From the NCBI RefSeq assembly GCF_001426685.1, contig NZ_LMFB01000011.1:32860-96859 (forward strand): a DNA stretch of 64,000 bases, in the 5' to 3' direction. This stretch comes from Rhizobium sp. Root483D2. Its GTDB lineage: Bacteria > Pseudomonadota > Alphaproteobacteria > Rhizobiales > Rhizobiaceae. Positions within the stretch are counted from its first letter, which is position 1; each line of letters begins with the position of its first letter. Both the position numbers and the translations under genes were made by a program. The notes under the pieces were generated by a model. That model saw only the letters and a list, made by a program, of their open reading frames with translations. It ran no database searches and was not told where the DNA came from. Below are positions 38,726-47,167 of the stretch, one piece after another.

Positions 38726-38750
38726 GTCCGATAATGCAACATTATCGGAC
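38726..38750. promoter_or_regulatory. Perfect 11-bp inverted repeat upstream of the integrase
   Basis: GTCCGATAATG (38726-38736), spacer CAA, CATTATCGGAC (38740-38750). The repeat ends 21 bp before the integrase start codon. It is flanked by further TAATG/ATAAT motifs. It could be an operator, a recombinase-binding core or a hairpin in the 5' leader. The rest of 38751-39229 shows no gene. Confidence 0.6.
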
Positions 38751-39229
38751 GTATTTATGTTACGACGTGGCGTGCGGTTCGGATGAAAATAACTGGCTAG
38801 AACCGCGCACATGATTTACTCGCCGGCGGACTAAAAGAATGCAAAGCGGCTTGCCGGCACGGTATTGCGCCAATTGCTGATATAGAATTTAAAAAAAGGG
38901 AAGTTGGCAAGCGATTGGACAGATCGTGTCAGTTCCCCACACCTTGGCTGATGTTGGGTGTCGGAAAAAGTAATCAAAGTTTAAAACCGAAACCGGATTG
39001 TCAACGTGCGCGCCCTAGGCGCACTTCCTCATGAGCGGCCGGTCCTTACGGGCGGCAAGCCTCGTTGTAACTGGAGCGGTCTAATGGGGCTGCGGTATCG
39101 CGTCCGAGAATATTTCGAGGGTTGTGTGTCAACGGCAAGAGTTCCAGTAGCGCGCCATTTCCCCTTCTGCTGTATCCAACGGTCCTCTTTCAACCATGGG
39201 ATTTGCCTTCGTTCACCCAAGTAAATCCA

Positions 39230-41764
39230 TCACGTATCCCATTTGTCCGACTTATTGATGATTAACCCAACAGGACATTCCTTAAAAATCTCCCAAAGCG
39301 GTATTTCATCTGCCGTCCAGACCCGGTTGGATAAGATGTCTTGAACGGGCGATCTGAACAATGCGGGTATTCGCAAAACCGTATCTTCCCAAAATTCTTG
39401 AGGTATCTGTAAGGTCTGCGGTAAGACATGCCCGTAGACCATTCGTGGCGCAGCGGTGATTGCCAATTTTCCATCCAAAATGCGCGCGAAGGCCATGAGG
39501 TTTTCCCTACGTCGGCCGAAAGCCTCTATAGGGAGATAAATGCCCAAGTTGAAAAGCTCAGCATTTTGCCTACGAAAGTTCACCACCTTTCGTATCAGCT
39601 GAGCCTTTTGATGCCGTATGTCGATCCGCTTGGTTTCGGCGTCCAGTTTATCACCGTCGTTAGCGGCGAGGGCGGCAAGCGCCGCAAAATCAACGGGTCT
39701 GCGGTTGTCCGGGTCAACCAAGCTGAAATCCAGACCTTCTGTTCCCTGGTAGATATCCGGGACGCCGGGCGCGGTCAGTTTGATGAGAGTCTGGGAAAGA
39801 CTGTTGATGAACCCTGCGTCGATAAACGGCCCTATCGTGCGGCTGAAATCATCGAGAAAGACCTTGTTTTCCGGCGAAACCAATCGGTCCGCGTAAGCCA
39901 GCACAGCCTTCTCGTAATTTTCGTTTGGCCCTGCCCATTCCGTGCGAAGCTTTGCTTCCCTGACCGCTTTCTCCACGTAACCCACAAACCGTTCCCGCAG
40001 ATTGGTCGGCTGCCCGTCAGCGCCTCCCTCCATCCAGACGCCTGCCAGCGCCTGGTACAACATCCATTCGATGTTGGACTCTGGAGCGCTCCCATCAGGC
40101 AGAGTGGCAAGAGCGGATCGGTTCATCTCGCGCCATCGGCTGACCCCTTCGATCCACCGAGACGGCGCTTCCGAAAGAGTATAGAGCCGTGCACGCGCGT
40201 CTTCGCCTCGTTTGGTGTCGTGTGTCGCTGTGGCGGAAAGCGCGGTGGCCTGCGTTTTTGAGCGGATCGTCATTTTGGAATGGAAAGCTGAGACGCCGCC
40301 TGGGGCCTTTTCTGGCTCTCCACCCACCTCGTTTGCGGCGATCAGTCTGTTGAACCGATAGAATAGCGTGTCTTCCAGAGCTTTTGCCATGATCGGACCG
40401 CTCAATTGCTGGAAGCGGACGCGGAACTCGAAGGCTGCATCGCCTTTAAGCTCTCCCAGAACAATCTTCTCGATGAGGTCGACGCCGTTCCCATGGCGCG
40501 TCATTCGGCGTGCGTCATCAACGACTTTGTGCAGGACTTGGCTGTCCTCAGCTGGAAGAATGCCTTCGAAACCGTACGTGCGGTAGACCGGAAATGCGAT
40601 CAGCATTTCGCGGATAGCTTCTAGCAAAGCGGCTGGGTCGATCCCCGTACCAGTTGCAGAAGCCAGATTAACCAGCCTGTCGACTTCGCCTGCGAAGTTT
40701 CGCTCGACCATTTCTCGCTTGGCTTTGCGTAGTTCACGCTGGAAGTCTGCTCTTTCAGGCGCGATCGCTGCATAGGCATTTTGCAGCGTTTTCACGCCAT
40801 CGTCATCAATGTAGAGGTCCGATAGGGCGGAGATGAATTCATATCCCGTCGTTCCCGAAACTGGCCACGATGTGGGTAGCCACTCGCTAGGTCCCAAAAT
40901 TTTCTCGACCGTGATGTATGTCTGCGGTCCGACCGCGTCTCGAAGAGTGTCGAGATAACCGGTCGGGTCGGCAAGGCCATCCACGTGGTCGATCCGCAGC
41001 CCTTGTACTCGCCCAGCTTCTACTAGATCCAGAATCAGGCGGTGGGTATCCTGAAACACCCGTTCGTCTTCGACCTTCATTCCAACGAGGCCCGCGACTT
41101 CAAAAAACCGTCTGTAGCTCAGGTTCGATGCCGCCTCTTTGTAGTTCATCAGCATCCAGTGTTGTGCTGCAAGAAGCGCTTGCATTTTCTCGGGGCGGCT
41201 CGAAATCTCATCCAGTTTGGAGTCGTCTCGGTTCACCATTGCAGAGACCATGGCTGCGGTTTCGTCGCTTATGGGAAACATGGTCTCGAAATACGCGACG
41301 GCCAGCGAGCGATCTCGAGGATCGCGAACGAGTCGAACCTCGTTGGCGGCGATCGCCGGCCCGAGATCTTTGCCAAGGACAGGTAGCGTCAACTTATTCG
41401 ACCAATCGATGTCGAAATGTCGTGCGTACAGGCTGTGCTCTCCATGACGAAGTACATCGCGCCACCATGCGTTCTCAACCGATGCCGCCATGTGATTGGG
41501 CACAATGTCCAGGATCAAATCCAGGCCGGCTTCCTTCAGCCTGCTCGACATCCGCTCGAATCCTTCGCGACCGCCTATTGCCGGATCAATCACATTGGGG
41601 TCCACGACGTCGTAACCATGTGTCGAGCCTTCAACCGCGGCAAAAATCGGCGAGGCATAAAGGTGGCTGATGCCGAGGTTCTGTAGATGCGGGATGAGAT
41701 CAATCGCTGTATCGAATGTCACACCGTTTCGAAACTGCAGGCGATAAGTGGCGGAAGGGATCAT
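39230..41764 (-). CDS. treY: Malto-oligosyltrehalose synthase
   Basis: 844-residue GH13 enzyme that isomerises the reducing-end alpha-1,4 bond of maltodextrins to alpha-1,1. Motifs: ATYRLQFRNGVTFDTAIDLI at the N-terminus; LDLILDIVPNHMA (region I); GLRIDHVDGLADP with the nucleophile Asp (region II); YITVEKILGPSEWL with the acid/base Glu (region III). The C-terminus has the LTAPGVPDIYQGTEGLDFSL segment. ATG at 41764 follows CCAGGAGAAAC; the longer upstream frame crosses the treZ promoter and is rejected. Divergent from treZ; an EcfG-type promoter is at 41798-41822. Confidence 0.95.
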   Translation of the reverse strand: MIPSATYRLQFRNGVTFDTAIDLIPHLQNLGISHLYASPIFAAVEGSTHGYDVVDPNVIDPAIGGREGFERMSSRLKEAGLDLILDIVPNHMAASVENAWWRDVLRHGEHSLYARHFDIDWSNKLTLPVLGKDLGPAIAANEVRLVRDPRDRSLAVAYFETMFPISDETAAMVSAMVNRDDSKLDEISSRPEKMQALLAAQHWMLMNYKEAASNLSYRRFFEVAGLVGMKVEDERVFQDTHRLILDLVEAGRVQGLRIDHVDGLADPTGYLDTLRDAVGPQTYITVEKILGPSEWLPTSWPVSGTTGYEFISALSDLYIDDDGVKTLQNAYAAIAPERADFQRELRKAKREMVERNFAGEVDRLVNLASATGTGIDPAALLEAIREMLIAFPVYRTYGFEGILPAEDSQVLHKVVDDARRMTRHGNGVDLIEKIVLGELKGDAAFEFRVRFQQLSGPIMAKALEDTLFYRFNRLIAANEVGGEPEKAPGGVSAFHSKMTIRSKTQATALSATATHDTKRGEDARARLYTLSEAPSRWIEGVSRWREMNRSALATLPDGSAPESNIEWMLYQALAGVWMEGGADGQPTNLRERFVGYVEKAVREAKLRTEWAGPNENYEKAVLAYADRLVSPENKVFLDDFSRTIGPFIDAGFINSLSQTLIKLTAPGVPDIYQGTEGLDFSLVDPDNRRPVDFAALAALAANDGDKLDAETKRIDIRHQKAQLIRKVVNFRRQNAELFNLGIYLPIEAFGRRRENLMAFARILDGKLAITAAPRMVYGHVLPQTLQIPQEFWEDTVLRIPALFRSPVQDILSNRVWTADEIPLWEIFKECPVGLIINKSDKWDT

Positions 41765-41797
41765 ATGTTTCTCCTGGGGGGGGCCGTGCCGCCCTGT

Positions 41798-41822
41798 AAC
41801 TCTTGGCATCGATATCTGTTCC
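41798..41822 (-). promoter_or_regulatory. EcfG-type promoter of treY
   Basis: On the minus strand GGAAC (41822-41818), 16-base spacer, AGTT (41801-41798), 34 bp before the start codon. Confidence 0.65.
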
Positions 41823-41840
41823 GGAGCCGTTATGAGCAGT

Positions 41841-41865
41841 GGAACAGATCGACGACGCGATAGTT
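41841..41865 (+). promoter_or_regulatory. EcfG-type promoter of treZ
   Basis: GGAAC (41841-41845), 16-base spacer, AGTT (41862-41865), 41 bp before the treZ start. Back-to-back with the treY promoter, 19 bp apart. Confidence 0.65.
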
Positions 41866-41905
41866 CATGGGCGCACCTTATCTCGAAACTTTCCAGGAGG
41901 CCGAC

Positions 41906-43687
41906 ATGGCAAGGTTCGACTTCGGGCCGGTCACAACAGAAAACACAACCGTTTTTAGGCTGTGGGCACCACTTCAGGAGCAGGTAACTTTGCGCATCGT
42001 GGACCGCGGTGACCTTGTCATGAACCAGCGCTACGAAGGATGGCATATCGTACAGGTGTCAGATGCGGGACCGGGCACACAGTACGGCTTCGTCCTGGCC
42101 GACGGCCTCGTCGTTCCGGATCCGGGGTCTCGCCATCAGCCTGACGACGTTCATGGCCCGAGCGAACTGGCCGATCTCCATTATCAGTGGAAATGTACCC
42201 AGTGGTATGGTCGTCCATGGGAAGAAACGGTCATCTATGAATTGCACGTAGGTACGTTTACGCAGGAGGGGACCTTCCTCTCCGCGATCGATCGTCTCGA
42301 CCATCTCAGGGATCTCGGCGTCACGGCGATCCAGATAATGCCCATCAGCGATTTTCCTGGCCGCTTGAACTGGGGCTACGACGGCGTTTTACCCTACGCT
42401 CCCGACAGCGCGTACGGCCGACCGGAAGATCTGCAGCAGCTGATCGACGAGGCGCACCTGCGCGGCATCTGTGTTTTCCTGGACGTGGTCTATAATCACT
42501 TCGGTCCAGATGGAAACTACATGCCTTCCTATGCGCCGCTGTTCACGAACAAGCATCGGACACCGTGGGGCAATGGGCTCAACTTTGACGGAGAGCAATC
42601 GAAATTGGTGCGTGAATTCATCGTCCAGAACGCAGAATACTGGATTCGAGAGTTCAAGATGGATGGCTTACGGCTCGATGCGGTACACGCGATCGACGAT
42701 GACAGCGCGCGGCACATTCTTCATGAGATCGCAGATCGCGCGAGGGCAGCAGCGCCCGAACGGCACATTCATCTGATCGTGGAAAATGAGGACAACGACG
42801 CGACGCTGCTCGAAAGAAACGACGATGGACGCCCCTTCCTCTATACGGCGCAGTGGAACGACGACATTCATCACGTGCTGCACGTTGATGGTACCGGGGA
42901 GACCTTTGGGTACTACAAGGACTACGCAAAGGACGACCCTGCCAAACTGGGCAAGGCTTTGGCCGAGGGTTTTGTCTTCCAGGGGCAGCACATGAATTAC
43001 CGGGGGAAAGAGAGGGGCACGCCGAGTGCCGATTTGCCCCCGACGGCATTTATTTCCTTTATTCAGAACCACGACCAGATTGGCAACCGCGCAGAGGGGG
43101 ACAGGGTCGTCGCCGCTCAGTCTCGCGAAAGGCTTAAAGCGCTCGCCGCGGTCTACTTGCTTGCGCCTCAGATCCCGATGATCTTCATGGGAGAGGAGTG
43201 GGGTGCTCGCGCACCATTTCCGTATTTTTGCGACTTTGCTCCTGAGCTGAACGAAAAGGTTCGGCAAGGAAGGCGAGAGGAGCTTTCGCGGCTGCCGTGT
43301 TTCGACGGCGATGACGCACTGGATCCGACGGATGAAGCCACCTTCCGCAATGCCAAATTGAACTGGGAAGAAACCAGCGGTGTGAACGAGTACCTGGAAT
43401 TGTACCGCGACTTGCTATCGATAAGGCGGAAATCGATTGTTCCGTTGCTAGCCCATGGTGCGGGTCGACAGGCATCCTATCAGACGGTTGGCCATGCGAT
43501 CGCGGTAAGCTGGCGGTTCCGAGACAACATACTGCACCTTCTTGCTAACCTCTCTTCCACTCCGGTGACGAATTCCGTAGGGGAGCAGGGAGTTGCTCTT
43601 TTTAACCAAGGCGAAGTTGATCGTGAGCAGATCGGAGCTTGGAGCGTCCGCTGGAGCATTGAGGAACACAAAGCACCTGGGGGCTGA
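41906..43687 (+). CDS. treZ: Malto-oligosyltrehalose trehalohydrolase
   Basis: 593-residue GH13 enzyme releasing trehalose from maltooligosyl-trehalose made by TreY. N-terminal CBM48-like domain (FRLWAPLQEQVTLRIVDRGD), then the barrel: VFLDVVYNHFGPDGNY, DGLRLDAVHAIDDDSA (nucleophile Asp), HLIVENEDNDATLL (acid/base Glu) and FIQNHDQIGNRAEGD. ATG at 41906 follows CCAGGAGG. Together treY and treZ make trehalose, an osmo- and desiccation protectant, from glycogen-derived dextrins. No debranching (treX/glgX) gene is nearby, and the adjacent glgA is broken. Confidence 0.95.
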   Translation: MARFDFGPVTTENTTVFRLWAPLQEQVTLRIVDRGDLVMNQRYEGWHIVQVSDAGPGTQYGFVLADGLVVPDPGSRHQPDDVHGPSELADLHYQWKCTQWYGRPWEETVIYELHVGTFTQEGTFLSAIDRLDHLRDLGVTAIQIMPISDFPGRLNWGYDGVLPYAPDSAYGRPEDLQQLIDEAHLRGICVFLDVVYNHFGPDGNYMPSYAPLFTNKHRTPWGNGLNFDGEQSKLVREFIVQNAEYWIREFKMDGLRLDAVHAIDDDSARHILHEIADRARAAAPERHIHLIVENEDNDATLLERNDDGRPFLYTAQWNDDIHHVLHVDGTGETFGYYKDYAKDDPAKLGKALAEGFVFQGQHMNYRGKERGTPSADLPPTAFISFIQNHDQIGNRAEGDRVVAAQSRERLKALAAVYLLAPQIPMIFMGEEWGARAPFPYFCDFAPELNEKVRQGRREELSRLPCFDGDDALDPTDEATFRNAKLNWEETSGVNEYLELYRDLLSIRRKSIVPLLAHGAGRQASYQTVGHAIAVSWRFRDNILHLLANLSSTPVTNSVGEQGVALFNQGEVDREQIGAWSVRWSIEEHKAPGG

Positions 43688-44060
43688 CGAGCAATGGGTT
43701 CTTGCCATCACGCACTTGAAATGCTCCGGAAAGTCGTCAATGAGAAAAATCAGACAGAGTTAAACAAGAGCTGACGATTGACCCAACGAGGGCACGATTA
43801 CGATCGCAAAACCGACACGTCGGGCTACGATCCGAGCCTAGACAGGGGCTGCGGGAGGTTGGGGGTTTGAATCGATCACCCCATCGCAGAAGGCCATCCC
43901 CGACCCAAAGAATTCCAGGGGAATATTGGTGTCCGGATTGGAGGCGGCAATCGACTCTGCCATTATTTTCGTGGCGGTCAACAGCGATGCCCGTGACTGT
44001 GGCTATTCCACGACTTGTTGAGTGCGGATCTATCCAATATGGAACTAACGCGTCAGGCCG
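43688..44060. other. Gap downstream of treZ
   Basis: About 370 bases. Open frames crossing it, such as one from TTG 43867, have no ribosome-binding site or known motif. No terminator with a T-run was recognised. Confidence 0.35.
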
Positions 44061-44261
44061 CTACGCCTCATTTTGACGTGACACGATCTTTGCATGACGC
44101 TCGGCAATCTCAAACAAGGCCGCCGCCGTTTCTTCTCTTGCCCAACTTGCACGAAACGCTTCTTCAAATAGTTGTTGCACCTTACCGTCCAACGCCTCCA
44201 CGCAGTCTGAGTCGCGCGCTGCATACTGGCCATCAAAAACTGGGGGTTTCACTGGGTGCAT
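44061..44261 (-). CDS. Small hypothetical protein
   Basis: 66-residue protein starting MHPVKPPVFDGQYAARDSD and ending in a helical segment (EEAFRASWAREETAAALFEI) that looks like the small helical proteins common in Rhizobiales. A weak ribosome-binding site (AGGA, 8 bases upstream) supports the ATG at 44261. No function is known. Confidence 0.55.
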   Translation of the reverse strand: MHPVKPPVFDGQYAARDSDCVEALDGKVQQLFEEAFRASWAREETAAALFEIAERHAKIVSRQNEA

Positions 44262-44303
44262 TTGCAGATCCTACGCGATTTTTTTTCACATCACACTTTC
44301 GCT

Positions 44304-44564
44304 CTATGAAGGTCTAACCTGATTGGGTCCAAGACCAATCCCAACTTCTGCTGCGGCGGATTGGAAAATCGTACGGGCCTCTTCAACCGGCGTGACGCCC
44401 TCCAGAGCTTCCATGCAGGCCGCCTTACACTTCATGTAGAGCTCACCGTCTTCCGTGGGCCAAATTGCCAAAAGATAATCCAATGCTTCTTGCGGCCCGC
44501 TCACGGATACCCTGCCGCTGCTAGGGAACTGCAGCTCAACGGGTATGTTCCAGGAAATACTCAT
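44304..44564 (-). CDS. DUF982 domain protein
   Basis: 86-residue DUF982 protein: PVELQFPSSGRVSVSGPQEA, LLAIWPTEDGELYMKCKAAC, then EEARTIFQSAAAEVGI. ATG at 44564 follows GGTGGAGAATCG. Forms a tandem pair with the DUF982 gene at 44611, 46 bp away, and is probably transcribed from that gene's stress promoter. Function unknown. Confidence 0.82.
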   Translation of the reverse strand: MSISWNIPVELQFPSSGRVSVSGPQEALDYLLAIWPTEDGELYMKCKAACMEALEGVTPVEEARTIFQSAAAEVGIGLGPNQVRPS

Positions 44565-44610
44565 CGATTCTCCACCGCATCTGTAACGACACCAGATTAT
44601 TGTCGCGCTT

Positions 44611-44847
44611 TCAATGCAACAGGTTTGCTTCCTTCGCTGCGACCACGAAAATCTCCCGGGCCTCTTCCGCATCCTTGCGACCTGCGATCGCAGCGCGGCA
44701 TAGACTGCGAGCTTTTACATAACCTGCTCCACGCAGGTTTGGCCATTCGTCCATCATTACTACCAGTGCCTCGAACGGGCCGTCGACCCGGACATCGCCG
44801 CTTTTTGGGACTTGGATATTTACGGGCTCGTGCCATTTGGCCGACAT
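44611..44847 (-). CDS. DUF982 domain protein
   Basis: 78-residue DUF982 protein: WHEPVNIQVPKSGDVRVDGP, MMDEWPNLRGAGYVKARSLC, EEAREIFVVAAKEANLLH. ATG at 44847 follows GGAGAATTCC. An EcfG-type promoter lies 41 bp upstream. It sits exactly where the broken glgA ends. Confidence 0.85.
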   Translation of the reverse strand: MSAKWHEPVNIQVPKSGDVRVDGPFEALVVMMDEWPNLRGAGYVKARSLCRAAIAGRKDAEEAREIFVVAAKEANLLH

Positions 44848-44887
44848 GGAATTCTCCGTACATTTTGTAAGACGTGACGGGGCATAA

Positions 44888-44912
44888 AACTGAGTCATTT
44901 GATTTTTGTTCC
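44888..44912 (-). promoter_or_regulatory. EcfG-type promoter of DUF982 pair
   Basis: On the minus strand GGAAC (44912-44908), 16-base spacer, AGTT (44891-44888). The GGAAC overlaps the point where glgA similarity stops, so the promoter was probably brought in, or exposed, by the same rearrangement. Confidence 0.65.
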
Positions 44913-45797
44913 CAGGCGGCTGACCACTGACATGACCGGCCCACTTCCTTCTTCCACCCCGAAGCGCTCTTCCAGCTTAGCACGATTGGCGGCGCGGCGG
45001 CCGAGACTGCGGGTATCGTAGTTCGCCGGAATGTAAGGATCCGTTTCCGGATTCCAAACATCCATGTCAATCCCGTTGACTATACCTATTAAATTGTCAC
45101 GCCGCGCCGATAAGATACCCTGGAGGCCCATCCCCAAATCCTCGGTAAGGATTTCGCGCGCGTAGGTGGGGCTTACCGTCGTGACCGCGTCGGCCAAGGT
45201 GACGCCAGCTTTGAGAAAGCCGATGCCCCATAGGATTCAATTATTTCTGTCGAGAAGAATTCACTCGGCAGCTGAAGCTCGCCGAAGATTTCTTGCGAAA
45301 ATTGACCTTGAAACGCGAGGTTGTGGATTGAAAGCACGACAGGCACTGCCCCGATCGCCTTCAAATACGCAGCCGCAAGGCCACTTTGCCAATCATGTGC
45401 ACGACGTCCGGCCGCCAACCACCAAGGCCATTCGCGGCGATCTGTGCCGTCGCAGACGACAGGGCGGCAAAGCGTCTCCAGTTGTCACTGTAGTCCGCTC
45501 CTTCGCGATCCAAATAGGGGCCGCCATCGCGGTAGAAGAGAACCGGGCAGTCACAATGATCACAGCCATCCCGTCATGGCGACCTGAATAAAACCTTGCA
45601 GTCTCGCCTAGCAGCTCCACGTCAGCCTCGTTGCGCACGTCGACCAGTTTTTCGAGAGTACCCGCATAGCCGGGCATGATTGTCCGGGTGTAGATGCCGT
45701 ACGAGGTCAACGCTTTCGGAAGCGCACCAGTCACGTCTGCCAATCAGCCAGTTTTCATGAGCGGATAAACTTCCGATGCGGCTGACAAGACTTGCAT
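44895..45797 (-). pseudogene. glgA: Glycogen synthase, multiply broken and truncated
   Basis: GT5 glycogen synthase remnant. ATG at 45797 starts MQVLSAASEVYPLMKTG, then TGA (45744-45746) replaces the Gly codon before LADVTGALPKAL. Frameshifts follow: one frame carries [20 protein letters not shown] and GGWRPDVVH, the next [14 protein letters not shown] and SIHNLAFQGQFSQEIFGEL. The last (from 45197) carries TTVSPTYAREILTEDLGMGL and IVNGIDMDVWNPETD. Similarity ends at VVSRL near 44912; the C-terminal GT1 domain is missing. Glycogen synthase would have supplied dextrin for TreY/TreZ. Confidence 0.92.
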
Positions 45798-45868
45798 GCA
45801 TTGAACTTCAGGAAACTAGCGGCGGCCTTGCCGATGAACAGGCGTCATTTGGTATACAGTCGGCCGAT

Positions 45869-46732
45869 CTAGATCATGATCTCCCCCCCTGTCACTGGGA
45901 TGACAGCGCCCGTCATATAGCTACCAAGATCGGATGCGAGGAGTACATAAGCCCCTGCAAGTTCCGCTGGCTGTCCGGCACGGCCGATGAGCGTCTGCTT
46001 GCCGAACGATGCAGACTTTTCGGGCGGCATCGTTGATGGGATAAGCGGCGTCCAAATCGGGCCAGGGGCAACCGCATTGACCCGGATCCCCTTGTCGGCA
46101 ACCATTTCCGCGAGGCCGGCTGTGAAATTTGAAACGGCCCCTTTTGTTGAAGCATAGGCAAGCAAGGATGATGAAGGCTGCCGTGATTGGATCGATGTCG
46201 TGTTGATAATGGAGCTGCCTGGCTTCATGTGGCGTACTGCGGCCCTTGAGAGATAAAAGGGGGCGTAGATATTCGTCCGGAAGGTCTCATCCCATTCGTC
46301 GGCAGGGATGTCCTCGATGGAATTATAGGTTCGTTGAAAGGCGGCATTGTTAACGAGGACGTCAATGCTTCCCAGTTCTTCGACGGCCCTCTCCACCAAG
46401 GCATTGCAGAAGGCCTCGCTCTTGATATCACCAGGGGCGACCGCAGCTTGGCGACCAGCCTTCCGTACCCAGCGGGCCGTCTCTTCCGCGTCTTCGTGCT
46501 CGCTCAGATACGACACCAGGATATCTGCGCCCTCGCGGGCAAAAGCGATCGCTACCGCTCGGCCGATACCGGAATCTCCACCTGTGATCAACGCCACTTT
46601 GCCTTCAAGACGCCCTGATCCTTTGTATGATTGCTCGCCATGATCAGGCACCGGCTGCATGAGCTTGGTCTCGCCTGGAGGTGCCTGCTCTTGTTTGGGC
46701 TGAGGCGGCATTGGGCGATTGTCTTGAGGCAT
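45869..46732 (-). CDS. Short-chain dehydrogenase, stress-type (YhdF/YghA-like)
   Basis: 287-residue classical SDR with a Pro/Gln-rich N-terminal extension (about 1-45) typical of the stress-related YghA/YhdF group. Cofactor motif ALITGGDSGIGRAVAIAFA, structural NNAAFQ (NNAG position), catalytic Ser in INTTSIQSRQ, Tyr and Lys in YASTKGAV. ATG at 46732 follows AATCAGGAGATCGCC. Upstream starts at 46756 and 46846 would lie at or before the predicted transcription start of the EcfG-type promoter. Substrate unknown; NADP(H)-linked aldehyde/alcohol reduction is typical. Confidence 0.92.
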   Translation of the reverse strand: MPQDNRPMPPQPKQEQAPPGETKLMQPVPDHGEQSYKGSGRLEGKVALITGGDSGIGRAVAIAFAREGADILVSYLSEHEDAEETARWVRKAGRQAAVAPGDIKSEAFCNALVERAVEELGSIDVLVNNAAFQRTYNSIEDIPADEWDETFRTNIYAPFYLSRAAVRHMKPGSSIINTTSIQSRQPSSSLLAYASTKGAVSNFTAGLAEMVADKGIRVNAVAPGPIWTPLIPSTMPPEKSASFGKQTLIGRAGQPAELAGAYVLLASDLGSYMTGAVIPVTGGEIMI

Positions 46733-46761
46733 GGCGATCTCCTGATTGATTGGCATCGGAG

Positions 46762-46786
46762 AACGACCCAAACCAAAAGAGGTTCC
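46762..46786 (-). promoter_or_regulatory. EcfG-type promoter of SDR gene
   Basis: On the minus strand GGAAC (46786-46782), 16-base spacer, CGTT (46765-46762): exact match to the general-stress consensus, 30 bp before the start codon. Confidence 0.75.
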
Positions 46787-47167
46787 CCGGCGTTCGCACA
46801 CGCGCAAATCATTCGACACGCCATTACAATCGCAAGCCTCGTCCATAATTGGGCTATGCCGTCACCTTAAAGATTTCAAATTTCAATGTACCAGTGTTCA
46901 TCGAAGTCTCACTCGCCGGTTCGTATCCCTTCGAGAACACTGATATGTGACGGCACGGCGCGGAGAAATTTTCCTCCACCGCGCGTGCCAGAGTTTCGAA
47001 TTCAGATTAAGCCAATGATATAACGGGCCTCAATTTACTTTATGTTCCGATCCCGGATCGCTTAAGACGGAAGCACCGGATGTCGCTGGAACTATCTGCT
47101 ACAACTCGGGTTTATTGGCGCGGCGGATCAGCCGACGCCTATTGAGGCCTTCTCTCAGGCGAGATAG
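46787..47167. other. Intergenic region upstream of mfd-like gene
   Basis: About 380 bases without a recognisable gene. It must hold the mfd-like promoter, which could not be identified. Confidence 0.35.

Noticed and set aside
46733..46846. Longer N-terminus for the SDR
   Set aside because: The extra codons include the predicted promoter and transcription start, and AGGAG directly precedes ATG 46732.
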